Positions 43,552-51,084 of a stretch of 64,000 nucleotides of DNA are shown in pieces (position 1 is the stretch's first letter; each line of letters begins with the position of its first letter). The DNA is taken from positions 1 through 64,000 of the forward strand of contig JAUXQH010000013.1 of assembly GCA_030685065.1 (NCBI GenBank). The letters run 5' to 3'. The DNA comes from Pseudomonadota bacterium. GTDB lineage: Bacteria > Myxococcota_A > UBA796 > SXON01. A program made the position numbers and the translations under genes. The notes beneath the pieces were generated by a model. That model did not search any database, had not been told where the DNA came from, and worked only from the letters and a program-made list of their open reading frames with translations.

Positions 43552-45210
43552 ATGATTCGGCGTCCCCCCGTGCTGCTGGTCCTCGCCGCCCTGCTCTCCG
43601 GGGGCGCGAAGTGTCGCTGGGAGGGGGAGCCCGTCGACACGGCGGTCGAGGACACGTCCGCCGACGCGGACACCGATACCGACGCGGATACCGACACCGA
43701 TGCCGACACGGACAGCGGCGGCACCGGGATCCCGTGGGTCACGGAGATCGAGCGGGACACCCGCACCTACGGCGAGATCGGCATCGAGGTCGTGACGTAC
43801 GCGATCACGTCCGGAAACCCCACCGGCTACCGCGACGGAGACGGCGAGGATCCTCGCTTCCACGTCATCCGGCCCACCGACTTCACCGACGCCGACGCCG
43901 AGCACCCGGTGTTGATGTGGCTGCACGGCTCGGCCCAGGGCATCGAGGGGGACGAGGTGCTCGGCGCGCGCTGCGGGAGCGACGGCATCGAGCAGATCGT
44001 GAACGACACCGTGACCGCGCACCACTTCGTGGCGGCCGAGGTCGCGAACCGCGAGTGGATCTGGGTCGTGCCGGAGAACACGTGGTGTGATCTCTGGACC
44101 GGCCTCGGGGACGCCGATCCGGTCGATGCCGCGCATCACGGCACCGAGCACGTCCACACGATCCTCGACGCGCTGGAGAGCGGGTTCGACGGGTTGAAGG
44201 CGGATTCCGGCCGTATCTACGGGTGGGGCACCTCCATCGGCGGCTCCGGCATCGTCGTCGCGGCCGGGCGGGACACGCCTTCGCGGTTCGCGGCCATCAT
44301 CGCGGACAGCGGGCCGGTCAACCCGGCGTCCTGGTACAACCTGCCCTCCGAGCAGCCCTACCTCGACCACATCCTCGGCGGCCCCGCCTACGGCAGCGAC
44401 GGCGAGCCGACCCCCTACTTCCCGAACTACGAGCGCGCGGACGGCACCTTGCTCGTCGGCCAGGGCTCGTTCCGGGTGCCGCTCTTCCAGGTGTTCAACA
44501 CCTACGACACGCTCGTGCCGATCCGCCAGAACGACGAGCTCGCCGCCCTGGTCGACACGCACTACGGCGCCGAGGGCGTCCGTTACTTCCATCACGACGT
44601 GAGCCACCACGCTCCGTCGAACAGCTTCCATGTCCAGAGCGGCTACGAGCGGCCCCCGTTCAGCTACACCAGCCGGGCCGCCTTCGCCTTTCTGGATGGC
44701 GGGGGGGTGGCCTACTACGAGGCCGAGGACACCTGCGCCGGCGGGAGCTGCACCGTCGTCGCGGAGTCGGGCGCGGCGGTCCTCGAGGCGATGTCCGCAT
44801 ATTCGCAGGGGTCCGCGGTGATCCGCGAGGCCGCGCAGGGCGCTGGGATCATGTACGCCGGCCCGGTCCCGACCACGGTCGCGCGCGACGCCCCCGCCAC
44901 CATCCTCCCGGTGATCGCGGGAGAGGACCTCTCCGCGGCCGCCCCGGGGGACGCCGTCGTGACGTTCGTCCTGCTCGTCGATGGCGCGGCCGTCAGCACG
45001 CACGTGGTTCAACGCGGAGATCTCGCCGCGGGCGCCGCCGAGACCCACGCCGCCTACTACGCCCAGGTCGGCAACACGACCTGGCTCGTCGACCTCGACG
45101 GGGATGGCGACGCTGATCCGCTCCCCGACGGGGACCTCACCGTGGAGGTCACCTACGCCGGGCTCGGCAAGGTTTGGCTCGACGGGTTCTGGGTCCTCAC
45201 GGGCGGTTAG
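43552..45210 (+). CDS. Secreted alpha/beta hydrolase with Asp/Thr spacer
   Basis: A 552-residue exported protein. The leader LLVLAALLSGGAKC has a weak lipobox (Lys before Cys), so lipidation is uncertain. A DTDADTDTDADTD-type spacer (about 34-62) precedes an esterase-like alpha/beta hydrolase domain: HPVLMWLHGSAQG (oxyanion region), the nucleophile elbow GWGTSIGGSG near residue 226, PLFQVFNTYDTLVP near the acid residue and HHDVSHHAP with the probable His. A C-terminal beta domain (about 385-552) contains DGDGDADPLPDGDLT, likely calcium-binding. Polysaccharide esterase or polymer depolymerase activity is conceivable. Confidence 0.75.
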   Translation: MIRRPPVLLVLAALLSGGAKCRWEGEPVDTAVEDTSADADTDTDADTDTDADTDSGGTGIPWVTEIERDTRTYGEIGIEVVTYAITSGNPTGYRDGDGEDPRFHVIRPTDFTDADAEHPVLMWLHGSAQGIEGDEVLGARCGSDGIEQIVNDTVTAHHFVAAEVANREWIWVVPENTWCDLWTGLGDADPVDAAHHGTEHVHTILDALESGFDGLKADSGRIYGWGTSIGGSGIVVAAGRDTPSRFAAIIADSGPVNPASWYNLPSEQPYLDHILGGPAYGSDGEPTPYFPNYERADGTLLVGQGSFRVPLFQVFNTYDTLVPIRQNDELAALVDTHYGAEGVRYFHHDVSHHAPSNSFHVQSGYERPPFSYTSRAAFAFLDGGGVAYYEAEDTCAGGSCTVVAESGAAVLEAMSAYSQGSAVIREAAQGAGIMYAGPVPTTVARDAPATILPVIAGEDLSAAAPGDAVVTFVLLVDGAAVSTHVVQRGDLAAGAAETHAAYYAQVGNTTWLVDLDGDGDADPLPDGDLTVEVTYAGLGKVWLDGFWVLTGG

Positions 45211-45237
45211 AGAGGGGCCCCGCTCCCCGAGACCGCC

Positions 45238-46416
45238 ATGTCCGCACCCGTGATCTGCCTCCCGCTCCGCACGCCCATCGGCCGCTTCGGCGGAGGCCTC
45301 GCGGAGGTCCGGCCCGACGATCTCGCCGCGCACGTCATCAGCGCGGTGCTGGCGCGCGCCGGTATCGATCCGAGCCTCGTCGAGGAGGTGTTCCTGGGCT
45401 GCGCCAACCAGGCGGGGGAGGACAACCGGAACGTGGCGCGCATGGCTTCGCTGCTCGCGGGGCTGCCCCACTCGGTGCCCGGAGTGACGGTCAACCGCCT
45501 GTGCGCATCGGGCCTCGAGGCCGTCAACCAGGCCGCCCGAATGATCCGCTGTGGCGACGCGGAGCTCGTGCTCGCCGGCGGCGTCGAGGCGATGTCGCGC
45601 GCGCCGTACGTCATGCCGCGCGGGTCGAACTTCCCCAAGATGGGAAACCTCACCGTGTACGACTCCTCGCTCGGTTGGCGCTTTCCGAACCCGAAGATGG
45701 AGGCCCTCTTTCCGCTCGAGGCCATGGGAGAGACCGCGGAGAACCTCGTCGAGCGCTACGAGATCAGCCGCGGCGATCAGGACGCCTTCGCCGTCGAGTC
45801 CCACCGTCGCGCGCTCGCCGCCGACTTCTCGACGGAGATCGTGCCGGTCCCGCGCGCGAAGCTCGGCCCGCTCGCCGCGGATGAGGGCCCCCGCTCCGAC
45901 GCGACGCTCGAGTCGCTCGGCAAGCTCCGGGCCGCGTTCCGCAAGGACGGATCGGTGACCGCCGGCAACTCCTCCACCCTCAACGACGGCGCTGCCGCCA
46001 TGCTCGTGGCATCACCCGACCGCGCGAAGGCGCTCGGGCTCACGCCGATCGCGCGCATCCTCGGCAGCGCGAGCGCGGGCGTGGATCCGCGCATCATGGG
46101 GATCGGCCCGGTTCCGGCCATCCAGAAGCTGCTCTCGCGGGCCGGCCTCGGGGTCGCCGACATCGATCTGTTCGAGCTCAACGAGGCCTTCGCCGCCCAG
46201 TCGCTCGCGGTGATGCGCACGCTCGCGCTCGCCCCCGAGAAGGTGAACGTGAAGGGCGGCGCCATCGCGCTCGGCCACCCCCTCGGCTCGAGCGGCGCGC
46301 GCATCCTCACCACGCTCGCGCACGCCCTCCGTGAGCGCGGCGGGCGCTACGGCGTCGCGTCTCTCTGTGTCGGCGTCGGTCAGGGCGTCGCGACGTTGAT
46401 CGAGGTCGTGGACTAG
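45238..46416 (+). CDS. Acetyl-CoA acyltransferase (thiolase) 1
   Basis: A 392-residue thiolase. The acyl-accepting Cys89 is in [11 protein letters not shown], His347 in [17 protein letters not shown] and Cys377 in [10 protein letters not shown], so the active site is complete. It either cleaves 3-ketoacyl-CoA or condenses two acetyl-CoA. It starts at ATG 45238, 27 bp after the hydrolase gene, and leads a run of beta-oxidation or hydroxybutyryl-CoA genes. PcaF/AtoB-type proteins are the nearest in pattern. Confidence 0.94.
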   Translation: MSAPVICLPLRTPIGRFGGGLAEVRPDDLAAHVISAVLARAGIDPSLVEEVFLGCANQAGEDNRNVARMASLLAGLPHSVPGVTVNRLCASGLEAVNQAARMIRCGDAELVLAGGVEAMSRAPYVMPRGSNFPKMGNLTVYDSSLGWRFPNPKMEALFPLEAMGETAENLVERYEISRGDQDAFAVESHRRALAADFSTEIVPVPRAKLGPLAADEGPRSDATLESLGKLRAAFRKDGSVTAGNSSTLNDGAAAMLVASPDRAKALGLTPIARILGSASAGVDPRIMGIGPVPAIQKLLSRAGLGVADIDLFELNEAFAAQSLAVMRTLALAPEKVNVKGGAIALGHPLGSSGARILTTLAHALRERGGRYGVASLCVGVGQGVATLIEVVD

Positions 46417-46479
46417 CGAAGCACGAGCTCCGCTCTCGCACCCGAATCGGGATAAGGCGGCCCGCTACCGGAGCGAACG

Positions 46480-47841
46480 ATGAGCGAGCTGGTCACCCGC
46501 GAGGACCGAGGCCGGGTCTCGATCCTGACCCTCAACAACCCGCCCGCCAACGGCTACTCGCACGCCATGCACAAGGCGCTCGACGCCCACGTGCTCGACC
46601 TGCGGATGGACAAGGGCACCGACGTCATCGTGCTCCGCGGCGCCGGCGAGCGGTTCTTCTGCGCGGGCGCCGACATCGGCTACCTCCAGACCCTCGATCC
46701 GGACGACAAGTACGCCTTCTGCCTGCACGCCAACGAGACGCTCCTGCGCCTCGAGAACACGCCGAAGCTCGTCATCGCCGCGCTCAACGGCCACTGCGTC
46801 GGCGGCGGGCTCGAGATCGCGCTCGCGTGTGACCTGCGGATCGGCCGCGCCAGTGGCAGCAAGCCGAACCTCGTCGGCTTGCCCGAGGTGTCGCTCGGCG
46901 TGTTGCCCGGCACCGGCGGCACCCAGCGGCTCACCCGCGTGCTCGGCCGCGCTCGCGCGCTCCAGTGGATGGTCGAGGGCAGGAACGTCTCCGTCGAGGA
47001 GGCCCTGTCCATCGGCCTCGTACACCAGGTGCTGCCCGAGCACGGCTGGTGGGAGGCCGTGATCGCGTACGCCGCTACCTTCACGCGGCCGTTCCGGGCG
47101 GCGGGGGCCGTGGGTCTCATCAAGCGCGCGGTGGTCGGCGGGGCGGATCTGCCGCTCGAAGCGGGGCTCGCGCTCGAGCGGGAGCTCCAGATGCGCCTCT
47201 TCGCGGCGCCGGACGCGAAGGAGGGCCTCGCCGCCTTCCTCGAAAAGCGTCCGGCGGTGTTCAGCGGTGGTGCTCCTGGGGCGGGGGCGAGCCCCCGCAA
47301 CGCCCCCCGTGTCGATCCGATCGCCCATTCGTCGTCCGCATCTTCCTCCACGGTGCGGCCGGTGGCCCCCGCGCCCGCGACCGCGCTCACGCCTCCCGAG
47401 CGGCCTCGCGGTGAGCACGGGCACGTGCTCACGCCGCCCGCCGACCCCGACGGCCGCCGCTCTTCGGGCGCCTCGCGGGAAGAGTTCAAGGGCTTCGAGG
47501 ACTTCGAGAACTTCGGCCCGGACGAGTCCGAGCTCGGCGGCGAGGCGTTCGGGACCGGCGGCCGGCCCCACGGCGCGGACGATCCGCTGCCCGGCCGCAT
47601 CGACCTGCACCGCACCCGCATTCCCGACGCGGTGCTGAACCTCCTCGGGCGCTCGATCGTGGAGCGCTACCTGGTCCTGCCGGTCAAGCGCACGGAGACG
47701 ACGATCCTCGTCGCGATGGCCGACCCGACAGACGCCGAGGCGCTCGACGCGATTCGCGAGGAGACCGGCCTCGAGGTGCAGGCCATCCGCGCGCCCGAGC
47801 TCGACATCGCCGTCATGGTCGCCCGCTATTACCGGGCCTGA
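46480..47841 (+). CDS. Enoyl-CoA hydratase fused to a GspE-N-like domain
   Basis: A 453-residue two-part protein. Residues 1-262 form a complete crotonase: FFCAGADIG (oxyanion hole), NGHCVGGGLEIALACDLRIG with the first catalytic Glu, and GLPEVSLGVLPGTGGTQRL with the second, ending in EKRPAVFSG like ordinary hydratases. Residues about 263-370 are a Pro/Ala/Ser linker. Residues about 374-453 match the N-terminal domain of type II secretion/type IV pilus ATPases (T2SSE_N): IPDAVLNLLGRSIVERYLVL, ILVAMADPTDAEALDAIREETGLEV and a final ARYYRA. The ATPase is absent. A perfect 18-bp palindrome lies at the junction. The start is ATG 46480. Confidence 0.88.
   Translation: MSELVTREDRGRVSILTLNNPPANGYSHAMHKALDAHVLDLRMDKGTDVIVLRGAGERFFCAGADIGYLQTLDPDDKYAFCLHANETLLRLENTPKLVIAALNGHCVGGGLEIALACDLRIGRASGSKPNLVGLPEVSLGVLPGTGGTQRLTRVLGRARALQWMVEGRNVSVEEALSIGLVHQVLPEHGWWEAVIAYAATFTRPFRAAGAVGLIKRAVVGGADLPLEAGLALERELQMRLFAAPDAKEGLAAFLEKRPAVFSGGAPGAGASPRNAPRVDPIAHSSSASSSTVRPVAPAPATALTPPERPRGEHGHVLTPPADPDGRRSSGASREEFKGFEDFENFGPDESELGGEAFGTGGRPHGADDPLPGRIDLHRTRIPDAVLNLLGRSIVERYLVLPVKRTETTILVAMADPTDAEALDAIREETGLEVQAIRAPELDIAVMVARYYRA
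47281..47298. repeat. Perfect palindrome at crotonase domain end
   Basis: GCGGGGGC and GCCCCCGC flank a GA centre at 47281-47298, within the coding region immediately after the codons for the natural crotonase C-terminus. It looks like an intergenic hairpin that has become part of the linker. Confidence 0.75.
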
Positions 47842-47869
47842 TTCTCCCCTGGCTTCTCGGAGGTTTTTC

Positions 47870-48721
47870 GTGAACGAAATCCAGCGTATCGGCATCGTCG
47901 GCGGCGGCACGATGGGCCACGGCATCGCGCATGTGTCCGCGCTCGCGGGCTGCGACGTGGCGCTCTACGACGTCGACGAGGCGCGCGTCGCCGCGGCGCT
48001 CGCCAAGGTCCGGTCCAACCTCGACAAGGGCGTGGAGAGGGGCAAGGTGGCTCCGGAGGAGCGGGCGGCCGCGCTGCTCCGCCTCTCCGGGGCGACCCGC
48101 CTCGAGGATCTCGCCGAGTGTGACCTCGTGATCGAGGCCATCCCCGAGAAGCTCGAGATGAAGCGCCAGCTCTTCCTCGCGCTCGACGCCATCGTGCGGG
48201 AGGGTGCCATCCTCGCGACCAACACCTCCTCGCTCTCCATCGCGGCCATCGCCGCGGGCGGCCGCGCGCCCAACCGCGTCATCGGGACGCACTTCTTCAA
48301 CCCCGTGCACATCATGGCGCTGCTCGAGGTCGTCGTGTACGACGGCACCGCGCCCTCCGTGCTCGACCACGTGCTCCGTTGGGGGGCCCGCATCGGCAAG
48401 GAGACCATCACCGTCCGTGACTTTCCGGGCTTCGCCACGTCGCGACTGGGCGTGTGCCTCGGCATGGAGGCCATCCGCATGGTCGAGCAGGGCGTCGCGA
48501 CCGCGGAGGACATCGACAAGGCGATGGTGCTCGGCTACCGCCACCCGGTCGGCCCGCTCCGGCTGACCGACATGGTGGGGCTCGACGTGCGGCTCGCCAT
48601 CGGGGAGTACCTCGCGAAGGAGCTGCAGAACCCGGCGTTCGAGCCGCCCGCGCTCATGCGGAAGCTCGTGGGCGAGGGGAAGCTGGGGCAGAAGTCGGGG
48701 GAGGGGTTCTATCGGTGGTGA
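47870..48721 (+). CDS. 3-hydroxybutyryl-CoA dehydrogenase
   Basis: A 283-residue 3-hydroxyacyl-CoA dehydrogenase (Hbd/PaaH type). The NAD loop GIVGGGTMGHGIAH begins at residue 8; TNTSSLSI and GTHFFNPVHIMALLEVV carry the substrate and catalytic residues (His in THFFNPV), and the C-terminal helical domain ends GQKSGEGFYRW. The start is GTG 47870 with a strong GGAGG site 8 bases upstream. It follows the hydratase fusion by 28 bp, giving consecutive beta-oxidation steps. Confidence 0.95.
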   Translation: MNEIQRIGIVGGGTMGHGIAHVSALAGCDVALYDVDEARVAAALAKVRSNLDKGVERGKVAPEERAAALLRLSGATRLEDLAECDLVIEAIPEKLEMKRQLFLALDAIVREGAILATNTSSLSIAAIAAGGRAPNRVIGTHFFNPVHIMALLEVVVYDGTAPSVLDHVLRWGARIGKETITVRDFPGFATSRLGVCLGMEAIRMVEQGVATAEDIDKAMVLGYRHPVGPLRLTDMVGLDVRLAIGEYLAKELQNPAFEPPALMRKLVGEGKLGQKSGEGFYRW

Positions 48722-48899
48722 GGTCGCGGCCCCGCGCGTGAGCGAAGGCGACCCCGGCTGCCCGAGGGTCTCGTCGTCGGGACCGGCACCAACGCCGTCT
48801 GGCTCGCGTGTCCGGGTGAGGGAGGGGGGCTTGACGGCGCGCAGGTGATAGAGGTCCCGACGGACGGCTGACGGTGGTCGTCGGGCTGCGTGGGGGACC

Positions 48900-49547
48900 C
48901 AGCCCGCAGCGCCCGAAGAGCGCATCCGCCGGGCTCTCGCACGCGTGATTGTCCGGGTTGCTGGCGAGTCCCTGGTGCTGTTCTGTGTGGTCGACGATCA
49001 CCTGCACGTCGTGTTGCTGTGCACGCGCGACACGGCCGGGCGGCTCGCGCAGTCGCTGGTTCTGGCGCTCCGGAGGGTGTCGCCGGTGCCCGTTCGCGCG
49101 GCGGAGATCACGCCCGTGAACAGCCGTCCGCACATGGTCGAGCTGCTCGCTACGTGCTCACGCAACCCGACCATCACGGGCTCGTCGCTCCGGCGGCGCT
49201 GTGGTCGGGCTCATGCTTCCCGGACCTCGTCGGCGCGCGTGCGTGAGATCGGAGCCTTCCGGCTCGTGGAAGCCGCGGCGGCGGCCCTCGGCGTGGGCCC
49301 CGGGCTCATCGGTCGGACCGCGCCCGTCGTCGCCGCCCGTGTGGTTGTGGCGCAATTGGGCCTGCAAGCGGATATTTCCCCGGTGGAGATCGAGGTTGCG
49401 TTGGGGTTCACGCGCTGGGCCGTGGCGCACCTCGCCGAGCGTCCCGCTCCTCACCTGGCGGTGCGCGCGACCCGCCTCCGCCTCGCGCTCGAGGACGCGG
49501 TTGCCTGCATGCCGGCGGGGATGGACCGGGTTCGCGGACGGATGTGA
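48900..49547 (+). pseudogene. Frameshifted RAYT-like (Y1) transposase gene
   Basis: In one frame, from about 48915 to 49147, the product reads ...LVLFCVVDDHLHVVLL..., with the HxH metal motif of REP-associated tyrosine transposases. The family's tyrosine motif continues only in another frame, from about 49148 to 49245 (ARYVLTQPDHHGL, then WSGSCFPDLVGAR). The first frame resumes (REIGAF and a helical C-terminus) to 49547. Two offsetting frameshifts therefore break the gene, and the N-terminus also seems short: no good start precedes the HxH segment except GTG 48945. Sequencing errors could produce the same picture. It interrupts the fatty-acid region and is followed by paired hairpins. Confidence 0.6.
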
Positions 49548-49724
49548 CCAACGGGGAGGGTGATGCGTCACTCCGGGCGTTCGGCACTCCCGGGGTGACG
49601 AACGCGAGCGGTGAGCCCTCACTCCGAAGGCTCAGCACCCTGGCGGGGACGAATGGGCGGGGTGCCAGGTCACCCAGCCCGTTGTGCACCAGGCAGACGT
49701 CCCCGCGCCCGGCCGACCGGAGCG

Positions 49725-49765
49725 CGCCGGGCGTTCCGCCCGGCGGTCCCGCCCGCCTCGGGCGG
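49725..49765. repeat. Paired hairpins (REP/BIME-like)
   Basis: Two perfect hairpins are 3 bp apart: CGCCGGGCG-TTC-CGCCCGGCG at 49725-49745 and CCGCCCG-CCT-CGGGCGG at 49749-49765. They lie about 180 bp after the broken RAYT-like gene. RAYT proteins act on such palindromes, so a REP origin is plausible; a transcription terminator without a T-run is the alternative. The remainder of 49548-49812 holds no recognisable gene. Confidence 0.55.
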
Positions 49766-49812
49766 ACGGAGCCCGAAGGGCGACCGCGGAGGGGGGCCTC
49801 GGGCGCCCTGAC

Positions 49813-49828
49813 CTGAATGGTCATTCAG
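49813..49828. promoter_or_regulatory. FadR (TetR-type)-like operator
   Basis: Positions 49813-49828 read CTGAATGGTCATTCAG, a perfect palindrome with 7-bp arms and a GT centre, 43-58 bp upstream of the FadA-type start. The half-site TGAATG/CATTCA is the one known for TetR-family fatty-acid degradation repressors such as Bacillus FadR. Relief by long-chain acyl-CoA would be the expected control of the two-gene operon that follows. Confidence 0.65.
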
Positions 49829-49870
49829 CCGGGCCCCGGATGCGCTACATTTCGGCGCCAGAGGTACCCG

Positions 49871-51082
49871 ATGCCCCAGCCCGACGCCTGGATCTTTGAC
49901 GCCGTGCGCACGCCGCGCGGCCGCGGCAAGGAGGGAGGCGCGCTGTACGGCGTCAAGCCCCTCGATCTATTGAGCACCGTGCTCGTCGCGCTCCGCGACC
50001 GCACCGGCCTCGACACGTCGCAAGTGGATGACGTGGTCGTCGGCTGCGTGACACAGGTGGGCGACCAGGGCGCGTGCATCGCGCGCACGGCCGTGCTCAC
50101 GTCGGGGTACTCGACCGACGCGCCCGGCGTGACGCTGAACCGCTTCTGCGCCTCGGGGCTCGAGGCGGTCAACCACGCGGCGGCGATGGTGGCGTCGGGT
50201 TTCCACGATCTCGTGGTGGCGGGCGGCGTGGAGAGCATGTCGCGCGTGAAGATGGGGAGCGACGGCGGCGCGCTGTTCGATCCGCAGGTGGTCTTCGCGA
50301 AGGGCGTGGTGCCGCAGGGCATCAGCGCCGACCTGCTCGCGACGCTCCGCGGGGTGACGCGCGAGGAGGCCGACAGCTTCGCGCTCGAGAGCCAACGCAA
50401 GGCCGTGGCGGCGATCGACGCCGGTGCGTTCCGCCGGAGCATCGTCCCCGTGCTCGACGAGAACGGGGAGGTCATCCTCGCGGTCGACGAGTTCCCGCGT
50501 CGGGACGCGACGATGGCAGGTCTGACGAAGCTCACGCCGAGCTTCCAGATGATGGGCGAACAATTCGGGCTCGACGCGCTCACCAAGAACGTCTACCCGC
50601 ACCTCGAGCGCATCCGGCACATCCACCACGCCGGCAACTCGAGCGGCATCGTGGACGGCGCGACCGCCATGATCGTCGGGCGCCGCGCGAAGGGCGAGTC
50701 GTTGGGCTTGCGGGCGCGCGCGCGCATCCGGTCAGTCGCGGTCGTGGGGGACGAGCCGGTGTTGATGCTCGACGGCCCCATTCCGGCGACCGAGAAGGCG
50801 CTGCGGAAGGCGGGGATGTCCATCGGCGACATCGATCTGTTCGAGGTCAACGAGGCCTTCGCGGCGGTGCCGCTCGCGTGGCAGCGCCACTTCGGCGTGC
50901 CGAGCGAGAAGCTCAACGTGTACGGCGGCGCCATCGCCCTCGGCCACCCTCTCGGCGCCACCGGCGCCATGCTGCTCGGTACGGTGCTCGACGCGCTCGA
51001 GGATCGCGGGCTCTCCACCGGCCTCGTCACCCTCTGCGTGGGCGGCGGGATGGGCATCGCCACCATCATCGAGCGGGTCTGA
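49871..51082 (+). CDS. fadA: FadA-type acetyl-CoA acyltransferase
   Basis: A 403-residue 3-ketoacyl-CoA thiolase for the last step of beta-oxidation. Cys93 lies in [11 protein letters not shown], His in [15 protein letters not shown] and the second Cys in TLCVGGGMG near the C-terminus. Features such as HHAGNSSGIVDGATAM and KNVYPHLERI are typical of thiolases paired with multifunctional FadB/FadJ proteins. I start it at ATG 49871 because the palindromic operator occupies the region upstream. It ends 2 bp before the FadB-type start. Confidence 0.94.
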   Translation: MPQPDAWIFDAVRTPRGRGKEGGALYGVKPLDLLSTVLVALRDRTGLDTSQVDDVVVGCVTQVGDQGACIARTAVLTSGYSTDAPGVTLNRFCASGLEAVNHAAAMVASGFHDLVVAGGVESMSRVKMGSDGGALFDPQVVFAKGVVPQGISADLLATLRGVTREEADSFALESQRKAVAAIDAGAFRRSIVPVLDENGEVILAVDEFPRRDATMAGLTKLTPSFQMMGEQFGLDALTKNVYPHLERIRHIHHAGNSSGIVDGATAMIVGRRAKGESLGLRARARIRSVAVVGDEPVLMLDGPIPATEKALRKAGMSIGDIDLFEVNEAFAAVPLAWQRHFGVPSEKLNVYGGAIALGHPLGATGAMLLGTVLDALEDRGLSTGLVTLCVGGGMGIATIIERV

Positions 51083-51084
51083 AC

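Noticed and set aside
49544..49816. Open frames between the RAYT remnant and fadA
   Set aside because: They translate hairpins and GC-rich intergenic DNA; composition is not protein-like.
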